Assembly (NCBI RefSeq): GCF_002893625.1
Contig: NZ_PKMZ01000003.1
Span: 62,001 to 126,000, forward strand
Direction: 5' to 3'
From: Mangrovicella endophytica
Lineage (GTDB): Bacteria > Pseudomonadota > Alphaproteobacteria > Rhizobiales > Rhizobiaceae
DNA length: 64,000 nt
Positions 18,891 to 28,484 of this stretch are shown here, in pieces. The stretch's first letter is position 1. The number at the start of each line of letters is the position of its first letter. The notes under the pieces were generated by a model, which saw only the letters and a list, made by a program, of their open reading frames with translations, searched no databases and had not been told where the DNA came from. The position numbers and the translations under genes are program-made.

Positions 18891-19622
18891 GTGCCCGAGA
18901 ACACATCGCAGCCACGAACCGGCCTCCTCCGCTCCGTTTTCCGCTGGACGTCCGGCGAGCTGGAGCTGGTGATCGCCCTCTTCGTGGCGGCCTCCGGCCT
19001 GTGGATCTTCGGCAGCATCGCCGAAGAGGTGTTCGAAGGCAGCGCCGAGAAGCTCGACCGGACCCTGCTTCTTCTCTTCCGCGACCCGGCCAACCTCGCC
19101 GATCCGATCGGCCCACCCTGGTTCGAGGAAATGGCGCGCGACGTCACCGCCCTCGGCAGCTTCGCGGTTCTTGCCTTGGTGCTGCTGATCGTCCTCGGCT
19201 ACCTCCTGATCCGACGCCAGGGCGGCGCGGCGCTGTTCCTGATCCTGGCCATCGCCGGCGGCCAGGTCCTCAGCACGATCCTGAAGACGCTGTTCGCCCG
19301 GGCGCGGCCGGATCTCGTGCCGCATTCGACGACCGTCTTCACCGCCAGCTTTCCGAGCGGCCACGCCATGCTGTCGGCCGTCACCTATCTCACCATCGGC
19401 ACGCTTCTGATGCGCGTCGAAGGCGAGCGGCGGGTCAAGATCTTTGCCATGTCGGTGGCGATCGCGCTGACGCTCCTCGTCGGCATCAGCCGCGTCTATC
19501 TCGGCGTCCACTGGCCGACGGATGTGCTCGCCGGATGGTGCATCGGCGCGGCCTGGGCGATGGTGTGCTGGGCGCTCGCCCTGTGGCTGCAGCGCCGCCG
19601 CGCGATCGAGCCGCCGAAGTGA
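18891..19622 (+). CDS. PAP2-family membrane phosphatase
   Basis: A 243-residue protein with five or six hydrophobic segments. It has the three lipid-phosphatase motifs: KTLFARARP, PSGH and SRVYLGVHWPTD, whose two His and Asp form the catalytic centre. It probably acts on undecaprenyl pyrophosphate or phosphatidic acid at the outer face of the inner membrane; the substrate is inferred. The start is taken as GTG 18891 because AGAGG lies 5 bases upstream and the membrane region begins soon after; the frame is open further upstream but without similarity. Confidence 0.88.
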   Translation: MPENTSQPRTGLLRSVFRWTSGELELVIALFVAASGLWIFGSIAEEVFEGSAEKLDRTLLLLFRDPANLADPIGPPWFEEMARDVTALGSFAVLALVLLIVLGYLLIRRQGGAALFLILAIAGGQVLSTILKTLFARARPDLVPHSTTVFTASFPSGHAMLSAVTYLTIGTLLMRVEGERRVKIFAMSVAIALTLLVGISRVYLGVHWPTDVLAGWCIGAAWAMVCWALALWLQRRRAIEPPK

Positions 19623-19660
19623 CGGTTTCCGCCTGAGCGGCCCGAGAACACGGGCGTTCG

Positions 19661-20713
19661 TCAGTCGCCGCCTGAAGGCGCCGGCACAGGCCCGCCGAGC
19701 GTGTCCTTGACGTAGAGCTCCTCCACGAAGACCATGATGACCGCCAACGCCGGAACGGCAAGGATCACCCCCACAAGGCCGAACAGCGCGCCGAAGACGA
19801 GCTGCGCTCCGAGCGTCAGCGCCGGCGGCAGCGCCGAGGTCCAGCGCTGGGCGATCGGCGCGGTGACGTTGCTCTCGATGCCCTGGATCAGAAGGTAGAC
19901 GCCAAGGCCCCATAGCGCCATCGTTGGGCTCTGGGCGAGCCCGGCGAGAATGATGGGCACGCCCGCCACGACAGGCCCGATGGTGGGGATAAAGGCGAGT
20001 AGCCCAGCCTGAAGGGCGAGCAGAAAGGCGCCGGGCATGCCGATCAGCCAGAGGCCGAGCAGGGACACGAGGAAGATCGTCAGCATGGAGATTGCCGCGC
20101 CCGCGACCCACAGGATGAGCCTGCGGTGCGCGTCGTCCAGGGTTTCGGCAATGCGAGGCCGCTTGGCCTTCGGAAACAGGCTCACCAGCCCGCGCTTGTA
20201 GAGGCCGGGCTGCCAGGCCACGAACACGGCGATGAAGATGAGCACGGCAACATTGCCGAGCCCGCCGAGAAAGGCCAGCCCCGCTTCCGAGGCCCTCGAG
20301 ACGACGCGTCCCGAGCCCGGCAGCAACTGGTCGAGTTGCATCTGGCCGTCGCCGACCGGAAGCCCGGCATCAGCCGCCCAGCCACGCAGCCGCTCCACCT
20401 GGCCGCCGATCTGGCCGCTGAGGTCGCGCACCTCCTGCACGAGCGCCATGCCGCCATAGGCGGTACCGCCGGCGAGCAGCACGGCGAGAACGAGAATGAC
20501 GAGGAGAAGCGCGGCCCACCGCGGCAGACCGAGCCGCTGAAGCGGGCGGGACAGCGCATCGAATATAGAGGCGAGCAGCAGCCCGCCGAAGATCAGGAAG
20601 AACGACGAGGCGGCCGTCCAGAACAGGAAGATGCCGACGGCCATGGCGAGCACGATACCGGCGACGAGGGTCGTGCGAGCGGCAAGCGTGGAGGTCGGCA
20701 CATCGAATGGCAC
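19661..20713 (-). CDS. AI-2E family (DUF20) membrane permease
   Basis: A 350-residue protein with about seven hydrophobic helices and the family signature of a central PGLYKRG loop, a long conserved AFIPTIGPVVAGVP segment and SNVTAPIAQ. The family is named for an AI-2 exporter, but members transport varied substrates or act as Na+/H+ antiporters; the substrate here is unknown. A GTG start at 20713 gives the usual length. It lies 85 bases after yggS on the same strand. Confidence 0.88.
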   Translation of the reverse strand: MPFDVPTSTLAARTTLVAGIVLAMAVGIFLFWTAASSFFLIFGGLLLASIFDALSRPLQRLGLPRWAALLLVILVLAVLLAGGTAYGGMALVQEVRDLSGQIGGQVERLRGWAADAGLPVGDGQMQLDQLLPGSGRVVSRASEAGLAFLGGLGNVAVLIFIAVFVAWQPGLYKRGLVSLFPKAKRPRIAETLDDAHRRLILWVAGAAISMLTIFLVSLLGLWLIGMPGAFLLALQAGLLAFIPTIGPVVAGVPIILAGLAQSPTMALWGLGVYLLIQGIESNVTAPIAQRWTSALPPALTLGAQLVFGALFGLVGVILAVPALAVIMVFVEELYVKDTLGGPVPAPSGGD

Positions 20714-20798
20714 GGGCAGGGCTTCCTGGTGGCACGCGACCGGAAGATGGCGCGCACCAGCGATCTGTCCACGCGGAAGGCCGATGCTAAGCCGGCTA

Positions 20799-21482
20799 TC
20801 AAGCCGCCGGCCGGCCGAGCGGCGGGCGCGCACCGAAGATGGCGGAGCCGACGCGCACACTGGTGGCACCGAACGCGATCGCTGTCTCGTAGTCGCCGGA
20901 CATGCCCATCGACAATCGTCCGACCCCGGCTTCCGCGGCGATCTTCGCGAGCAGCGCGAAGTGCGGACCCGGATTCTCCTCGGCAGGCGGGATGCACATC
21001 AGCCCCTCGATGGAAAGGCCGAGCGCGTCGCGGCAGTGCTGGACGAAGGCTCCGGCCTCGCGCGGCGCAATGCCGGCCTTCTGCGGCTCCTCGCCGGTGT
21101 TGACCTGCACATAGAGCCGCGGCGTGCGCCCCTGCTTCTTCATCTCCTTGGCAAGCTCGCGAGCGATCTTCTCGCGGTCCACCGTCTCAATGACGTCGAA
21201 CAGCGCCACCGCGTCGGCGGCCTTGTTGGACTGCAGCGGACCGATCAGCCGCAGCTCAAGATCCGGATAGTCCGCCTTCAGCGCCGGCCATTTGCCCTGC
21301 GCCTCCTGCACGCGGTTTTCGCCGAATATACGCTGTCCCGCCTCGAGCACCGGCCTGATCGCTTCGGCGTCATAGGTCTTCGAGACCGCAACGAGCTCTA
21401 CGCTGCCGCGCTGCCGCCTAGTCTCGCGCTCCGTCGCCTCGATGCGGCTGCGGACATCCTGCCACTGCTCTACTGCGCTCAT
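20799..21482 (-). CDS. YggS-family PLP-binding protein (PLP homeostasis)
   Basis: A 227-residue single-domain TIM-barrel PLP protein. The PLP lysine is in LVAVSKTYDAEAIR near residue 35; FGENRVQEAQGK, HLIGPLQSNK-like IGPLQSNKAADA and SMGMSGDYETAI are all present, with VRVGSAIFGAR at the end. YggS has no catalytic activity of its own; it buffers PLP and affects amino-acid metabolism. In Hyphomicrobiales it normally lies beside leuS, but here an acyltransferase gene separates the two. Confidence 0.95.
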   Translation of the reverse strand: MSAVEQWQDVRSRIEATERETRRQRGSVELVAVSKTYDAEAIRPVLEAGQRIFGENRVQEAQGKWPALKADYPDLELRLIGPLQSNKAADAVALFDVIETVDREKIARELAKEMKKQGRTPRLYVQVNTGEEPQKAGIAPREAGAFVQHCRDALGLSIEGLMCIPPAEENPGPHFALLAKIAAEAGVGRLSMGMSGDYETAIAFGATSVRVGSAIFGARPPLGRPAA

Positions 21483-21548
21483 CGCGATGCCGTGCCCATT
21501 CTGCCGATGCGTTCGCGGACGTGTCGTTCCGCCGGCCGTCCCATGCCG

Positions 21549-21582
21549 GTGGTGAACAGGGCGGCGCGCTGGAAGTCAACGC
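21549..21582 (+). repeat. Left copy of an imperfect 34-bp direct repeat
   Basis: GTGGTGAACAGGGCG, nine variable bases, then AAGTCAACGC. The same two blocks with the same 9-base gap recur at 22942-22975. Together the copies flank the acyltransferase gene. Confidence 0.7.
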
Positions 21583-21632
21583 ATCTGCGCCCGCACCCGC
21601 CGTCCAGCGGGCAGAGGTCGTATCGTCCGGCG

Positions 21633-22721
21633 TCAGCGCGACGGAGCGGAGAGGCTGCGTGCGACGCCATCGCCGCGACCCGCCAGACGGCGCGGCATGG
21701 CGCGCAGTCCGGCGAGCGTCTCCCGCGGCCGGCGCAGCAGTCCATCGACCGGGAGTTCGAACAGATAGTAGGTCGCGATACCGACGACAGCCGAAGCCGT
21801 GATGGTGACGGCGACATAAAGGAGGCCATGCCAGCCGTCCGCCGAGAGCCCGGCCAGCCGCCACAGCGTCTGGCACAGCGGAATGGTGACGATGTGCGTC
21901 AGGTAGATCGCGTAGGAGGCGTTACCGAGGACGTAGAGCGGCGCGATGCGCCACGGCCGGCTGCTCTTCTCGAGATTCACCGCGCCGAAGACCAAGAGGG
22001 CCGCCATCGGTCCGGCGATCAGGATGCCGCCCTCGCTCATGCAGAGTGCTGCCAGCAGCGCGAGGCCGACGAGGAAGCTCGCCAGTGATACGACGCGCGG
22101 CACGGCGATGCGTGAGGTGTAGAGCACGCCGATCAAGACGCCGGCGCCAAATTCGAGAATCAGCGGACGGGTGTAGAAGCCGGCGAGCCCGGCTGGTTCG
22201 AGCAGCGCACCGGCTGCAGCCGCTGCCACCAGCACGGCCACAAGCGGCCAGGCTCGGTGCCGCTCGGGCAGGAGCAGGCTGACGGCGAAGAGCAGGTAGA
22301 ACGCCATCTCGTAGTTCAGCGTCCAGCCGACGAACACCACCGGAAAGTAGCCGCCCGTCAAAGGACGCTCGACGGGGACGAAGAACAGCGAGCCAAGGAA
22401 ATGCTGCAGCTCAAAGGTCGTTGATTTCAGGAGCTGCGGCACGAGTATGGCAAGCGCGGCAAGCGCCAGCGTCGCTGCCCAGTAGAGCGGCAGGATGCGG
22501 ATGAGGCGGCGGCGCATGAACTCGCCGCTGCCGATGTCACGCCCTGACGTCGTGACCCACATGATGAAGCCGGAAATGACGAAGAAGATGTCGACGCCGG
22601 CGGCACCGGCGGTCAGCTGCGTCAACTGGTTGGTGCCGAGCCGCGCCGCATTTTCGGTAGCGTGGTACAGGACGACCATCAGCGCTGCGATGCCGCGCAT
22701 GTATTGTAGATTTACAATCAT
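21633..22721 (-). CDS. Acyltransferase 3 family membrane protein
   Basis: A 362-residue protein with about ten hydrophobic helices. It has the family N-terminus NLQYMRGIAALMVVLYH (R and H conserved for acyl transfer) and FFVISGFIMW, RRLIRILPLYW and WTLNYEMAFY. Members O-acylate sugars of exopolysaccharide, lipopolysaccharide or Nod factors at the inner membrane; the acceptor is unknown here. ATG 22721 was chosen because similarity begins there. It interrupts the usual yggS-leuS neighbourhood and is bracketed by 34-bp direct repeats, suggesting insertion. Confidence 0.88.
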   Translation of the reverse strand: MIVNLQYMRGIAALMVVLYHATENAARLGTNQLTQLTAGAAGVDIFFVISGFIMWVTTSGRDIGSGEFMRRRLIRILPLYWAATLALAALAILVPQLLKSTTFELQHFLGSLFFVPVERPLTGGYFPVVFVGWTLNYEMAFYLLFAVSLLLPERHRAWPLVAVLVAAAAAGALLEPAGLAGFYTRPLILEFGAGVLIGVLYTSRIAVPRVVSLASFLVGLALLAALCMSEGGILIAGPMAALLVFGAVNLEKSSRPWRIAPLYVLGNASYAIYLTHIVTIPLCQTLWRLAGLSADGWHGLLYVAVTITASAVVGIATYYLFELPVDGLLRRPRETLAGLRAMPRRLAGRGDGVARSLSAPSR

Positions 22722-23040
22722 GGCTTCATCCCACTTCGGCCGTCTTCTCGGACGTGGATGGCGGTAATCAACGCGATTTCGAGCGATCTTGCCACGCTGG
22801 AGCTGTTTATAGGTTAACCAGCTCTGTGGCGGATGCAGCTGGCGCTGTGCAGCTGCGAGCCTGCCGTATCGGCCCGGCACGGGCCGAATGGGCTGCGGTC
22901 CAGGCAACGCCGCGCGTTTCGGTTGATTTCGCGCCCCCGCCGTGGTGAACAGGGCGCCCGATCATAAGTCAACGCTGCCGACGCCTTCGCGCATCCCCAG
23001 CGCCTTCCCGTCACGCTTTACGCAGAGACGACCGCCCAGC
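22722..23040. other. Divergent gap between the acyltransferase gene and leuS
   Basis: A 319-base stretch that must carry both promoters. It contains the right direct-repeat copy (22942-22975) and a small AT-rich island around 22804-22825 (TTTATAGGTTAACC). No small gene, terminator or T-box was seen; leuS starts at 23041 without a strong ribosome site. Confidence 0.4.
22942..22975 (+). repeat. Right copy of an imperfect 34-bp direct repeat
   Basis: GTGGTGAACAGGGCG, nine bases, AAGTCAACGC; 66 bases before leuS and in the same orientation as 21549-21582. Confidence 0.7.
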
Positions 23041-25641
23041 ATGGCCACCGAACGCTACAATCCCCGCGCCAGCGAACCGCGCTGGCAGAAGGCCTGGGAC
23101 GAGGCCCGCCTGTTCGAAACCGCGACCGACGCGCCGGGCGAGAAATACTACGTCCTCGAGATGTTCCCCTATCCCTCGGGGCGCATCCATATGGGCCATG
23201 TGCGCAATTACGCGATGGGCGACGTCGTGGCCCGCTATCGCCGTGCCAAGGGCTTCAACGTCCTGCATCCGATGGGCTGGGACGCCTTCGGCATGCCGGC
23301 CGAGAACGCCGCGATGCAGAACAAGGTGCATCCGCGCGACTGGACCTACGAGAACATCGCGACCATGCGCGGCCAGCTGAAGTCGATGGGCCTGTCGCTC
23401 GACTGGTCCCGCGAATTCGCGACCTGCGACGTCGAATACTACCACCGCCAGCAGATGCTCTTCCTGGATTTCCTGGAGAAGGGCCTCGCCTACCGCCGCA
23501 AGTCCAAGGTCAATTGGGATCCTGTGGACCAGACGGTGCTTGCCAACGAGCAGGTGATCGACGGCAAGGGCTGGCGCTCCGGCGCCGAGGTGGAGCAACG
23601 CGAGCTCACCCAGTGGTTCTTCAAGATCACCGACTTCGCCGACGATCTCCTGACCGCGCTCGACGCTCTGCCGGGCTGGCCGGACAAGGTGCGACTGATG
23701 CAGCGCAACTGGATCGGCAAGTCGGAGGGACTTTCCTTCGAATTCGGCCTTGTCGGCGCGCCGGAGGGTTTCGACCGTCTGCCGGTCTTCACCACGCGCG
23801 CCGATACGATGTTCGGCCCGACCTTCGCGGCCGTTGCCGCCGACCACCCGCTGGCGAAGACACTCGCCGCGAGCGATCCGAAGGTCGCTGCCTTCGTCGA
23901 GGAGTGCCGGCGCATCGGCACCTCGCAGGAGGAGATCGATACGGCCGAGAAGCTGGGGCTGGACACCGGCATCAAGGTCACGCACCCCGCCGATCCGAAC
24001 TGGCAGCTGCCGCTCTTCATCGCCAATTTCGTGCTGATGGACTACGGCACCGGCGCCATCATCGGCTGCCCGGCGCATGACCAGCGCGACCTCGACTTCG
24101 CCCGCAAATACGGCCTGCCGGTGATCGACGTCTTCGTGCCGGCGGACACCGGGGAGACGGTGACGGACACCGCCTTCGTGCCGCCGAAGACGCAGGAAGT
24201 TCGCTATATCAGGTGGGCCGGTGCGCCGGACACGCTGCAGACCTGCCAGGAGGCGATGGACAAGTCGCTCGCGCAGTTCGAGCGCGATGGCTGGGGCCGA
24301 CGCGAGACCAACTTCCGGCTGCGCGACTGGGGCATCTCGCGCCAGCGCTACTGGGGCTGCCCGATCCCGGTTCTCCATTGCGAGGCCTGCGGCGTCGTGC
24401 CGGAAGCGCGCGAGAACCTGCCCGTCAAACTTCCGGACGATATCGACTTCGACAAGCCGGGCAATCCGCTCGACCGGCACCCGACCTGGCGGCAGGCCAC
24501 CTGCCCGCGCTGCGGCGGCGCGGCGCTCCGCGAAACCGACACGATGGACACGTTCGTGGATTCCTCGTGGTACTTCGCGCGCTTCACCGCGCCGCATGCC
24601 GAGGAGCCGACCGACCCGCAGGCCGCCAATGCCTGGCTGCCGGTGGACCAGTATATCGGCGGCATCGAGCATGCGATCCTGCACCTCCTTTATTCTCGCT
24701 TCTTCATCCGCGGCATGCGGGCCTGCGGCCATCTCGACCTCTCAGAGCCGTTCCGCGGCCTCTTCACGCAAGGCATGGTCGTGCACGAGACCTATCGGCT
24801 CGGGCGCGAATGGGTGCCGCCGGCCGAGGTGAGGATCGACGAAGCGGAGGGTAAACGCACGGCGACGCGCATCGCCGACAACGCGGCGCTCGAGATCGGC
24901 GCCATCGAGAAGATGTCGAAGTCGAAGAAGAACGTCGTCGACCCCTCCGACATCATCGCCTCCTACGGTGCCGACACGGCGCGCTGGTTCATGCTCTCCG
25001 ACTCGCCGCCCGACCGCGACGTGATCTGGACCGAGGCCGGCGTCGAAGGTGCGCACCGCTTCGTGCAGCGCCTGTGGCGGCTCGTCTCCGAGACGGCACC
25101 CAAGCTCGGATCATCTGATGGTGCCGCAGGCGGCGAGACCGCCGATGCCCTGCGCCGCGCAGCGCATCAGGCGGCGGCCGGCGTCTCCGACGACATCGAG
25201 CGGCTCGCCTTCAACAAGGCGGTTGCTCGCATCTACGAGCTCGTCAACGCTCTATCCGGGCCGCTTGGGGCGTTGTCGACCGATGGTCCGGCGGCCGATC
25301 GTGCGGCTGCGCGCGAGGCGCTGACGATCCTCGTCCGGCTGATCGCGCCGATGATGCCGCATCTTGCCGAGGAGTGCTGGCAGGTTCTCGGCGAAGACGG
25401 GCTTGCGGCAGCCGCCGCCTGGCCGAAGGCCGATGACGCGTTGCTGCGTCAGGACAGTGTCACATTGCCGATCCAGATCAACGGCAAGAAGCGTGGCGAC
25501 TTGACGGTATCGGTGACCGCCAGCCAATCTGAGGTGGAAGCTGCCGTCCTGGCGCTCGACGTCGTGCAGGCGGTGCTTGCCGGCGCAACGCCGAAGCGTG
25601 TGGTCGTGGTCCCCGGGAGAATCGTCAATGTCGTCGTTTGA
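23041..25641 (+). CDS. leuS: Leucyl-tRNA synthetase
   Basis: An 866-residue class I synthetase charging tRNA-Leu. It shows [12 protein letters not shown] (HIGH motif) near residue 45, the CP1 editing domain (about 220-420) with [12 protein letters not shown] and DQRDLDFA, and the zinc-finger-type CEACGVVPE / CPRCGG segments. [12 protein letters not shown] follows near 625, then the anticodon domain. ATG 23041 (MATERYNPR) is the standard N-terminus. It is first in the leuS-lptE-holA run; lptE overlaps its end by 14 bases. Confidence 0.98.
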   Translation: MATERYNPRASEPRWQKAWDEARLFETATDAPGEKYYVLEMFPYPSGRIHMGHVRNYAMGDVVARYRRAKGFNVLHPMGWDAFGMPAENAAMQNKVHPRDWTYENIATMRGQLKSMGLSLDWSREFATCDVEYYHRQQMLFLDFLEKGLAYRRKSKVNWDPVDQTVLANEQVIDGKGWRSGAEVEQRELTQWFFKITDFADDLLTALDALPGWPDKVRLMQRNWIGKSEGLSFEFGLVGAPEGFDRLPVFTTRADTMFGPTFAAVAADHPLAKTLAASDPKVAAFVEECRRIGTSQEEIDTAEKLGLDTGIKVTHPADPNWQLPLFIANFVLMDYGTGAIIGCPAHDQRDLDFARKYGLPVIDVFVPADTGETVTDTAFVPPKTQEVRYIRWAGAPDTLQTCQEAMDKSLAQFERDGWGRRETNFRLRDWGISRQRYWGCPIPVLHCEACGVVPEARENLPVKLPDDIDFDKPGNPLDRHPTWRQATCPRCGGAALRETDTMDTFVDSSWYFARFTAPHAEEPTDPQAANAWLPVDQYIGGIEHAILHLLYSRFFIRGMRACGHLDLSEPFRGLFTQGMVVHETYRLGREWVPPAEVRIDEAEGKRTATRIADNAALEIGAIEKMSKSKKNVVDPSDIIASYGADTARWFMLSDSPPDRDVIWTEAGVEGAHRFVQRLWRLVSETAPKLGSSDGAAGGETADALRRAAHQAAAGVSDDIERLAFNKAVARIYELVNALSGPLGALSTDGPAADRAAAREALTILVRLIAPMMPHLAEECWQVLGEDGLAAAAAWPKADDALLRQDSVTLPIQINGKKRGDLTVSVTASQSEVEAAVLALDVVQAVLAGATPKRVVVVPGRIVNVVV

Positions 25642-26179
25642 TCGGGGTCGCACCACCGCCCTTGCGGCCTTTGCCTTGCTCGCCGCTGCAGGCGTCCTTC
25701 CCGGCTGCACCAGCGGCCCGCTCTATGGCAGCAACCAGATCGCGCCGGATGGTAGCGCCGTCTCCGGCCTGGCCGCCCTTCGCGGCAAGATCGCCGTCGT
25801 CGCCGCAGATGACCGCACGTCGCAGATCTTCCGCAACGAGGTGCTGTTTCGCCTGAACGGCGGCGTGCCCGTCACCAATCCGATCTACGAATTGCGTTAT
25901 GTCGGCACCGGCACGGAAAGCACCGTCTCGATCGAGGCGGGATCGGGCATCCCGAGCGCCAGCCTCTACAAGATCACCGTCACATACCAGCTGGTGCGCC
26001 TGTCGAACCGGACGGTGGTCGACAAGGGCACTCGCTTCTCGATCGTGCCGTTCGACCGCACGGCGCAGCTCTTTGCTGCCGAACGCGCCATTCTCGACGC
26101 CCGCCAGCAGGCGGGCGAGGAAGTCGCCGCCAAGATCGAACTCGCCGTCGCCGCGGCACTGCGCAAGGCTGGTGTCTGA
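25628..26179 (+). CDS. lptE: LPS-assembly lipoprotein LptE
   Basis: A 183-residue lipoprotein. A signal peptide with lipobox LPGC (Cys near residue 27) anchors it to the outer membrane. The LptE pattern follows: IAPDG, a beta-rich middle, [16 protein letters not shown] and a C-terminal helix. LptE plugs the LptD barrel for lipopolysaccharide export. It starts inside the leuS coding region, so translation is probably coupled. Confidence 0.92.
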   Translation: MSSFDRGRTTALAAFALLAAAGVLPGCTSGPLYGSNQIAPDGSAVSGLAALRGKIAVVAADDRTSQIFRNEVLFRLNGGVPVTNPIYELRYVGTGTESTVSIEAGSGIPSASLYKITVTYQLVRLSNRTVVDKGTRFSIVPFDRTAQLFAAERAILDARQQAGEEVAAKIELAVAAALRKAGV

Positions 26180-26251
26180 CCGGGCGCTGACGGCCGGCCT
26201 GTCGGACATCCGCCTCCGCCGGTTGGCGGATGCGTCCTGCCGGAGATCGTG

Positions 26252-27307
26252 ATGGCACAGAAGAAGGCGAGCGAGGTCGAGGCATTCCTGTCGCGGCCCG
26301 ACACGAGCTTTCCCGTTGTGCTGCTCTATGGCCCCGATCCCGGCCTCGTCTCCGAGCGCGCCAACAAAATCGCGGCGCAGTCCGGCGTCGATCTCACCGA
26401 TCCTTTTTCCACGGTAGCGCTTGCAGCCGACGAGTTGGAGAAGGACATCGGCCGGCTCTTCGACGAGGTCCGCACCGTCTCCCTCTTCGGCGGTCGCCGT
26501 TTGGTCCGGATCCGCGGTGCCGGTGCCGGCAAGGCCTTGGCGGATGCGGTTGCCGAACTCGGGGCCGAGCCGCCGCAGGACGCGACCGTGATCATCGAGG
26601 CCGGCGATCTCAAGAAGAATGCAGCCCTGCGCATCCATACCGAGCGGGGCAGGGCCTCGATGGCGCTGCCTTGCTACCAGGACGAGGGCAGGGCAGTCGA
26701 CCAGATGATCGACGAGGAGCTGAGAGCGAGCGGCCTGACCATTGACCGCGACGCTCGTGAGGCGCTGCGCTCACGCCTCGGCGCCAACCGGCTTGCCTCG
26801 CGCGGCGAAGTGCGCAAGCTCTGCCTCTATGCCTATGGCGCCAGCCGTATCACCGAGGAGGATGTCGAGGCGATCGTCGGCGATGTCTCCGCCGAGACGC
26901 TGGACGAGATGATCGATGCGGCCGTGAGCGGCGAGGTGCGCAAGCTGCCGAACCTCATCGATCGCCTCGTCTCGGCGGGAACGCCCTTGTTCCAGATGCA
27001 GCAGGCGCTCTTGCGCTATTTCCAGCAGCTGCAGACGATGCGCGAGGCTATCGAGCTCGGCAACGAGACCGTGGGACGTATGGTCGAGCGTCGCCGTCCG
27101 CACTTCCGCCGTAAGGCAGCGATGGAAGCCGCGCTCGGCACCTGGACGCTGGCCGCGATCGGCGCAGCGCTGCGGCGGATCGAAGCCGACATTCTCGCTA
27201 GCCGCCGCGAGAGCGCGCTGGCCATGACCATCACGCGGCAGCTGCTACTGGCTATGGCTGTAGACGCTGCGAAGGCGCGTGTGCGGCCGGGACCACGCAG
27301 CAACTGA
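26252..27307 (+). CDS. holA: DNA polymerase III subunit delta
   Basis: A 351-residue clamp-loader subunit that opens the beta sliding clamp. It has the start MAQKKASEVEAFLSRPD, LLYGPDPGLVSERA near residue 30, the AAA-like middle FSTVALAADELEKD and SLFGGRRLVRIRG, then a helical collar with REALRSRLGANRLASRGEV. GGAG precedes ATG 26252; a GTG one codon upstream is the alternative. It converges on parB across a 142-base gap with a parS-like site. Confidence 0.95.
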   Translation: MAQKKASEVEAFLSRPDTSFPVVLLYGPDPGLVSERANKIAAQSGVDLTDPFSTVALAADELEKDIGRLFDEVRTVSLFGGRRLVRIRGAGAGKALADAVAELGAEPPQDATVIIEAGDLKKNAALRIHTERGRASMALPCYQDEGRAVDQMIDEELRASGLTIDRDAREALRSRLGANRLASRGEVRKLCLYAYGASRITEEDVEAIVGDVSAETLDEMIDAAVSGEVRKLPNLIDRLVSAGTPLFQMQQALLRYFQQLQTMREAIELGNETVGRMVERRRPHFRRKAAMEAALGTWTLAAIGAALRRIEADILASRRESALAMTITRQLLLAMAVDAAKARVRPGPRSN

Positions 27308-27350
27308 CAAGAGTTGAGACAACGGGTACCGACGCCCTACGGCCAGGCGC

Positions 27351-27366
27351 TGTCACACGTGAGTCA
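27351..27366. promoter_or_regulatory. Degenerate parS-like site 2
   Basis: TGTCACACGTGAGTCA keeps the CACGTG core and outer bases of parS but has four mismatches in all. It lies in the holA/parB gap. Probably a weak or spreading site. Confidence 0.4.
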
Positions 27367-27449
27367 CAGCGTGGATCACACGAATGACGGCGGCAGGCGT
27401 CGCAGTCCCGGTGATCTCAGCACACACATTGTTGCGGATGCGAATCGAG

Positions 27450-28442
27450 CTAGAGGCTGCGGATTCGTGGACCATCCTGCGGGTCGCGCCTCGCTTTCAG
27501 TAAGCGGCACAACTCGTCGAGCTGCGACAGATCGGAGTAGTCGATCCGCAACGAACCGCCGGTCGATGTCCAGGTGATCGCAACCGGCATGCCGAGCGAC
27601 CCCGACAGCAGCTGCTCCAGCGCCTGCGTGTCCTCGTCCTTCGTCGCTGAGGAGGCAGGCCGTGGCTTGCGAGCGCTGTTGGATCGCCCGTTCTGGTCGA
27701 CGGCCGAAGCGACAGGAGCGTCCGCTTTTCCGGCACCCTCGCGCCGTGCCAAGGTCTCCGCCTCGCGAACCGACAAACCACCATCGACGATCTGCTGCGC
27801 AAACCGCTCCGGATCCTCAGCGGAGACAGCCGTGCGCGCATGTCCAGCGGAAAGTTCGCCGCGGGTGACCATGCCGCGCACGGTTTCCGGCAGCTTCAAG
27901 AGGCGCAGCGTATTGGCCACATGGCTGCGGCTCTTGCCGAGCACATCGGCGAGATCGGCCTGCGTGTAGCCATGCTCGGCGATCAACAGCTCATAGCCCA
28001 GCGCCTCTTCGATCGGGTTGAGGTCAGCGCGTTGGACGTTCTCGATGATGGCGATCTCGATCGACTCGCGATCGCCGATCTCGCGCAGGACGACGGGAAC
28101 CTCGTTGAGGCCGGCCAACTTCGCGGCCCGAAACCGCCGCTCGCCGGCAACGATCTCATAGCGACCCTTTTCACCAGGCTTGGGACGGACCAGGAGCGGC
28201 TGCACAATGCCGTGGACGGCGATCGAGGCGGCGAGATCGGCCAGCTCCGCATCGCCGAACGTCTTGCGGGGGTTGTTCGGATTCGGCGTGATCCGGCTGA
28301 GCGGCACCATGCGGTCGGCGGAGACGGACGGCTCGTCCGGCGCGACCGAGGCAAAGCCCGGCACCGGCCGGGCAGTCCCGGCACCACCGATCAGCGAGGC
28401 GAGACCGCGCCCGAGACGCTGTCGCGATCTGTCTTCGTTCAT
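27450..28442 (-). CDS. parB: Chromosome segregation protein ParB
   Basis: A 330-residue centromere-binding protein and CTP-dependent DNA clamp. It shows the N-terminal RQRLGRGLASLIG (ParA-stimulating region), ParB domain LLVRPKPGEKGRYEIVAGERRFRAAKLAG with the CTP-binding GERRFRA motif, a helix-turn-helix (TQADLADVLGKSRSHVANTLRLL) that reads parS, and a C-terminal dimerisation domain. ATG 28442 with GGAGATCGAG upstream is preferred over GTG 28460. Six parS or parS-like sites lie in this window. Confidence 0.97.
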   Translation of the reverse strand: MNEDRSRQRLGRGLASLIGGAGTARPVPGFASVAPDEPSVSADRMVPLSRITPNPNNPRKTFGDAELADLAASIAVHGIVQPLLVRPKPGEKGRYEIVAGERRFRAAKLAGLNEVPVVLREIGDRESIEIAIIENVQRADLNPIEEALGYELLIAEHGYTQADLADVLGKSRSHVANTLRLLKLPETVRGMVTRGELSAGHARTAVSAEDPERFAQQIVDGGLSVREAETLARREGAGKADAPVASAVDQNGRSNSARKPRPASSATKDEDTQALEQLLSGSLGMPVAITWTSTGGSLRIDYSDLSQLDELCRLLKARRDPQDGPRIRSL

Positions 28443-28484
28443 CTCGATCTCCGTTGCCACAAGTCCGTCACCTCACCGCTGCGG

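Noticed and set aside
23011-24732. 573-codon minus-strand frame opposite leuS
   Set aside because: Shadow of leuS, compositionally biased and without a family.
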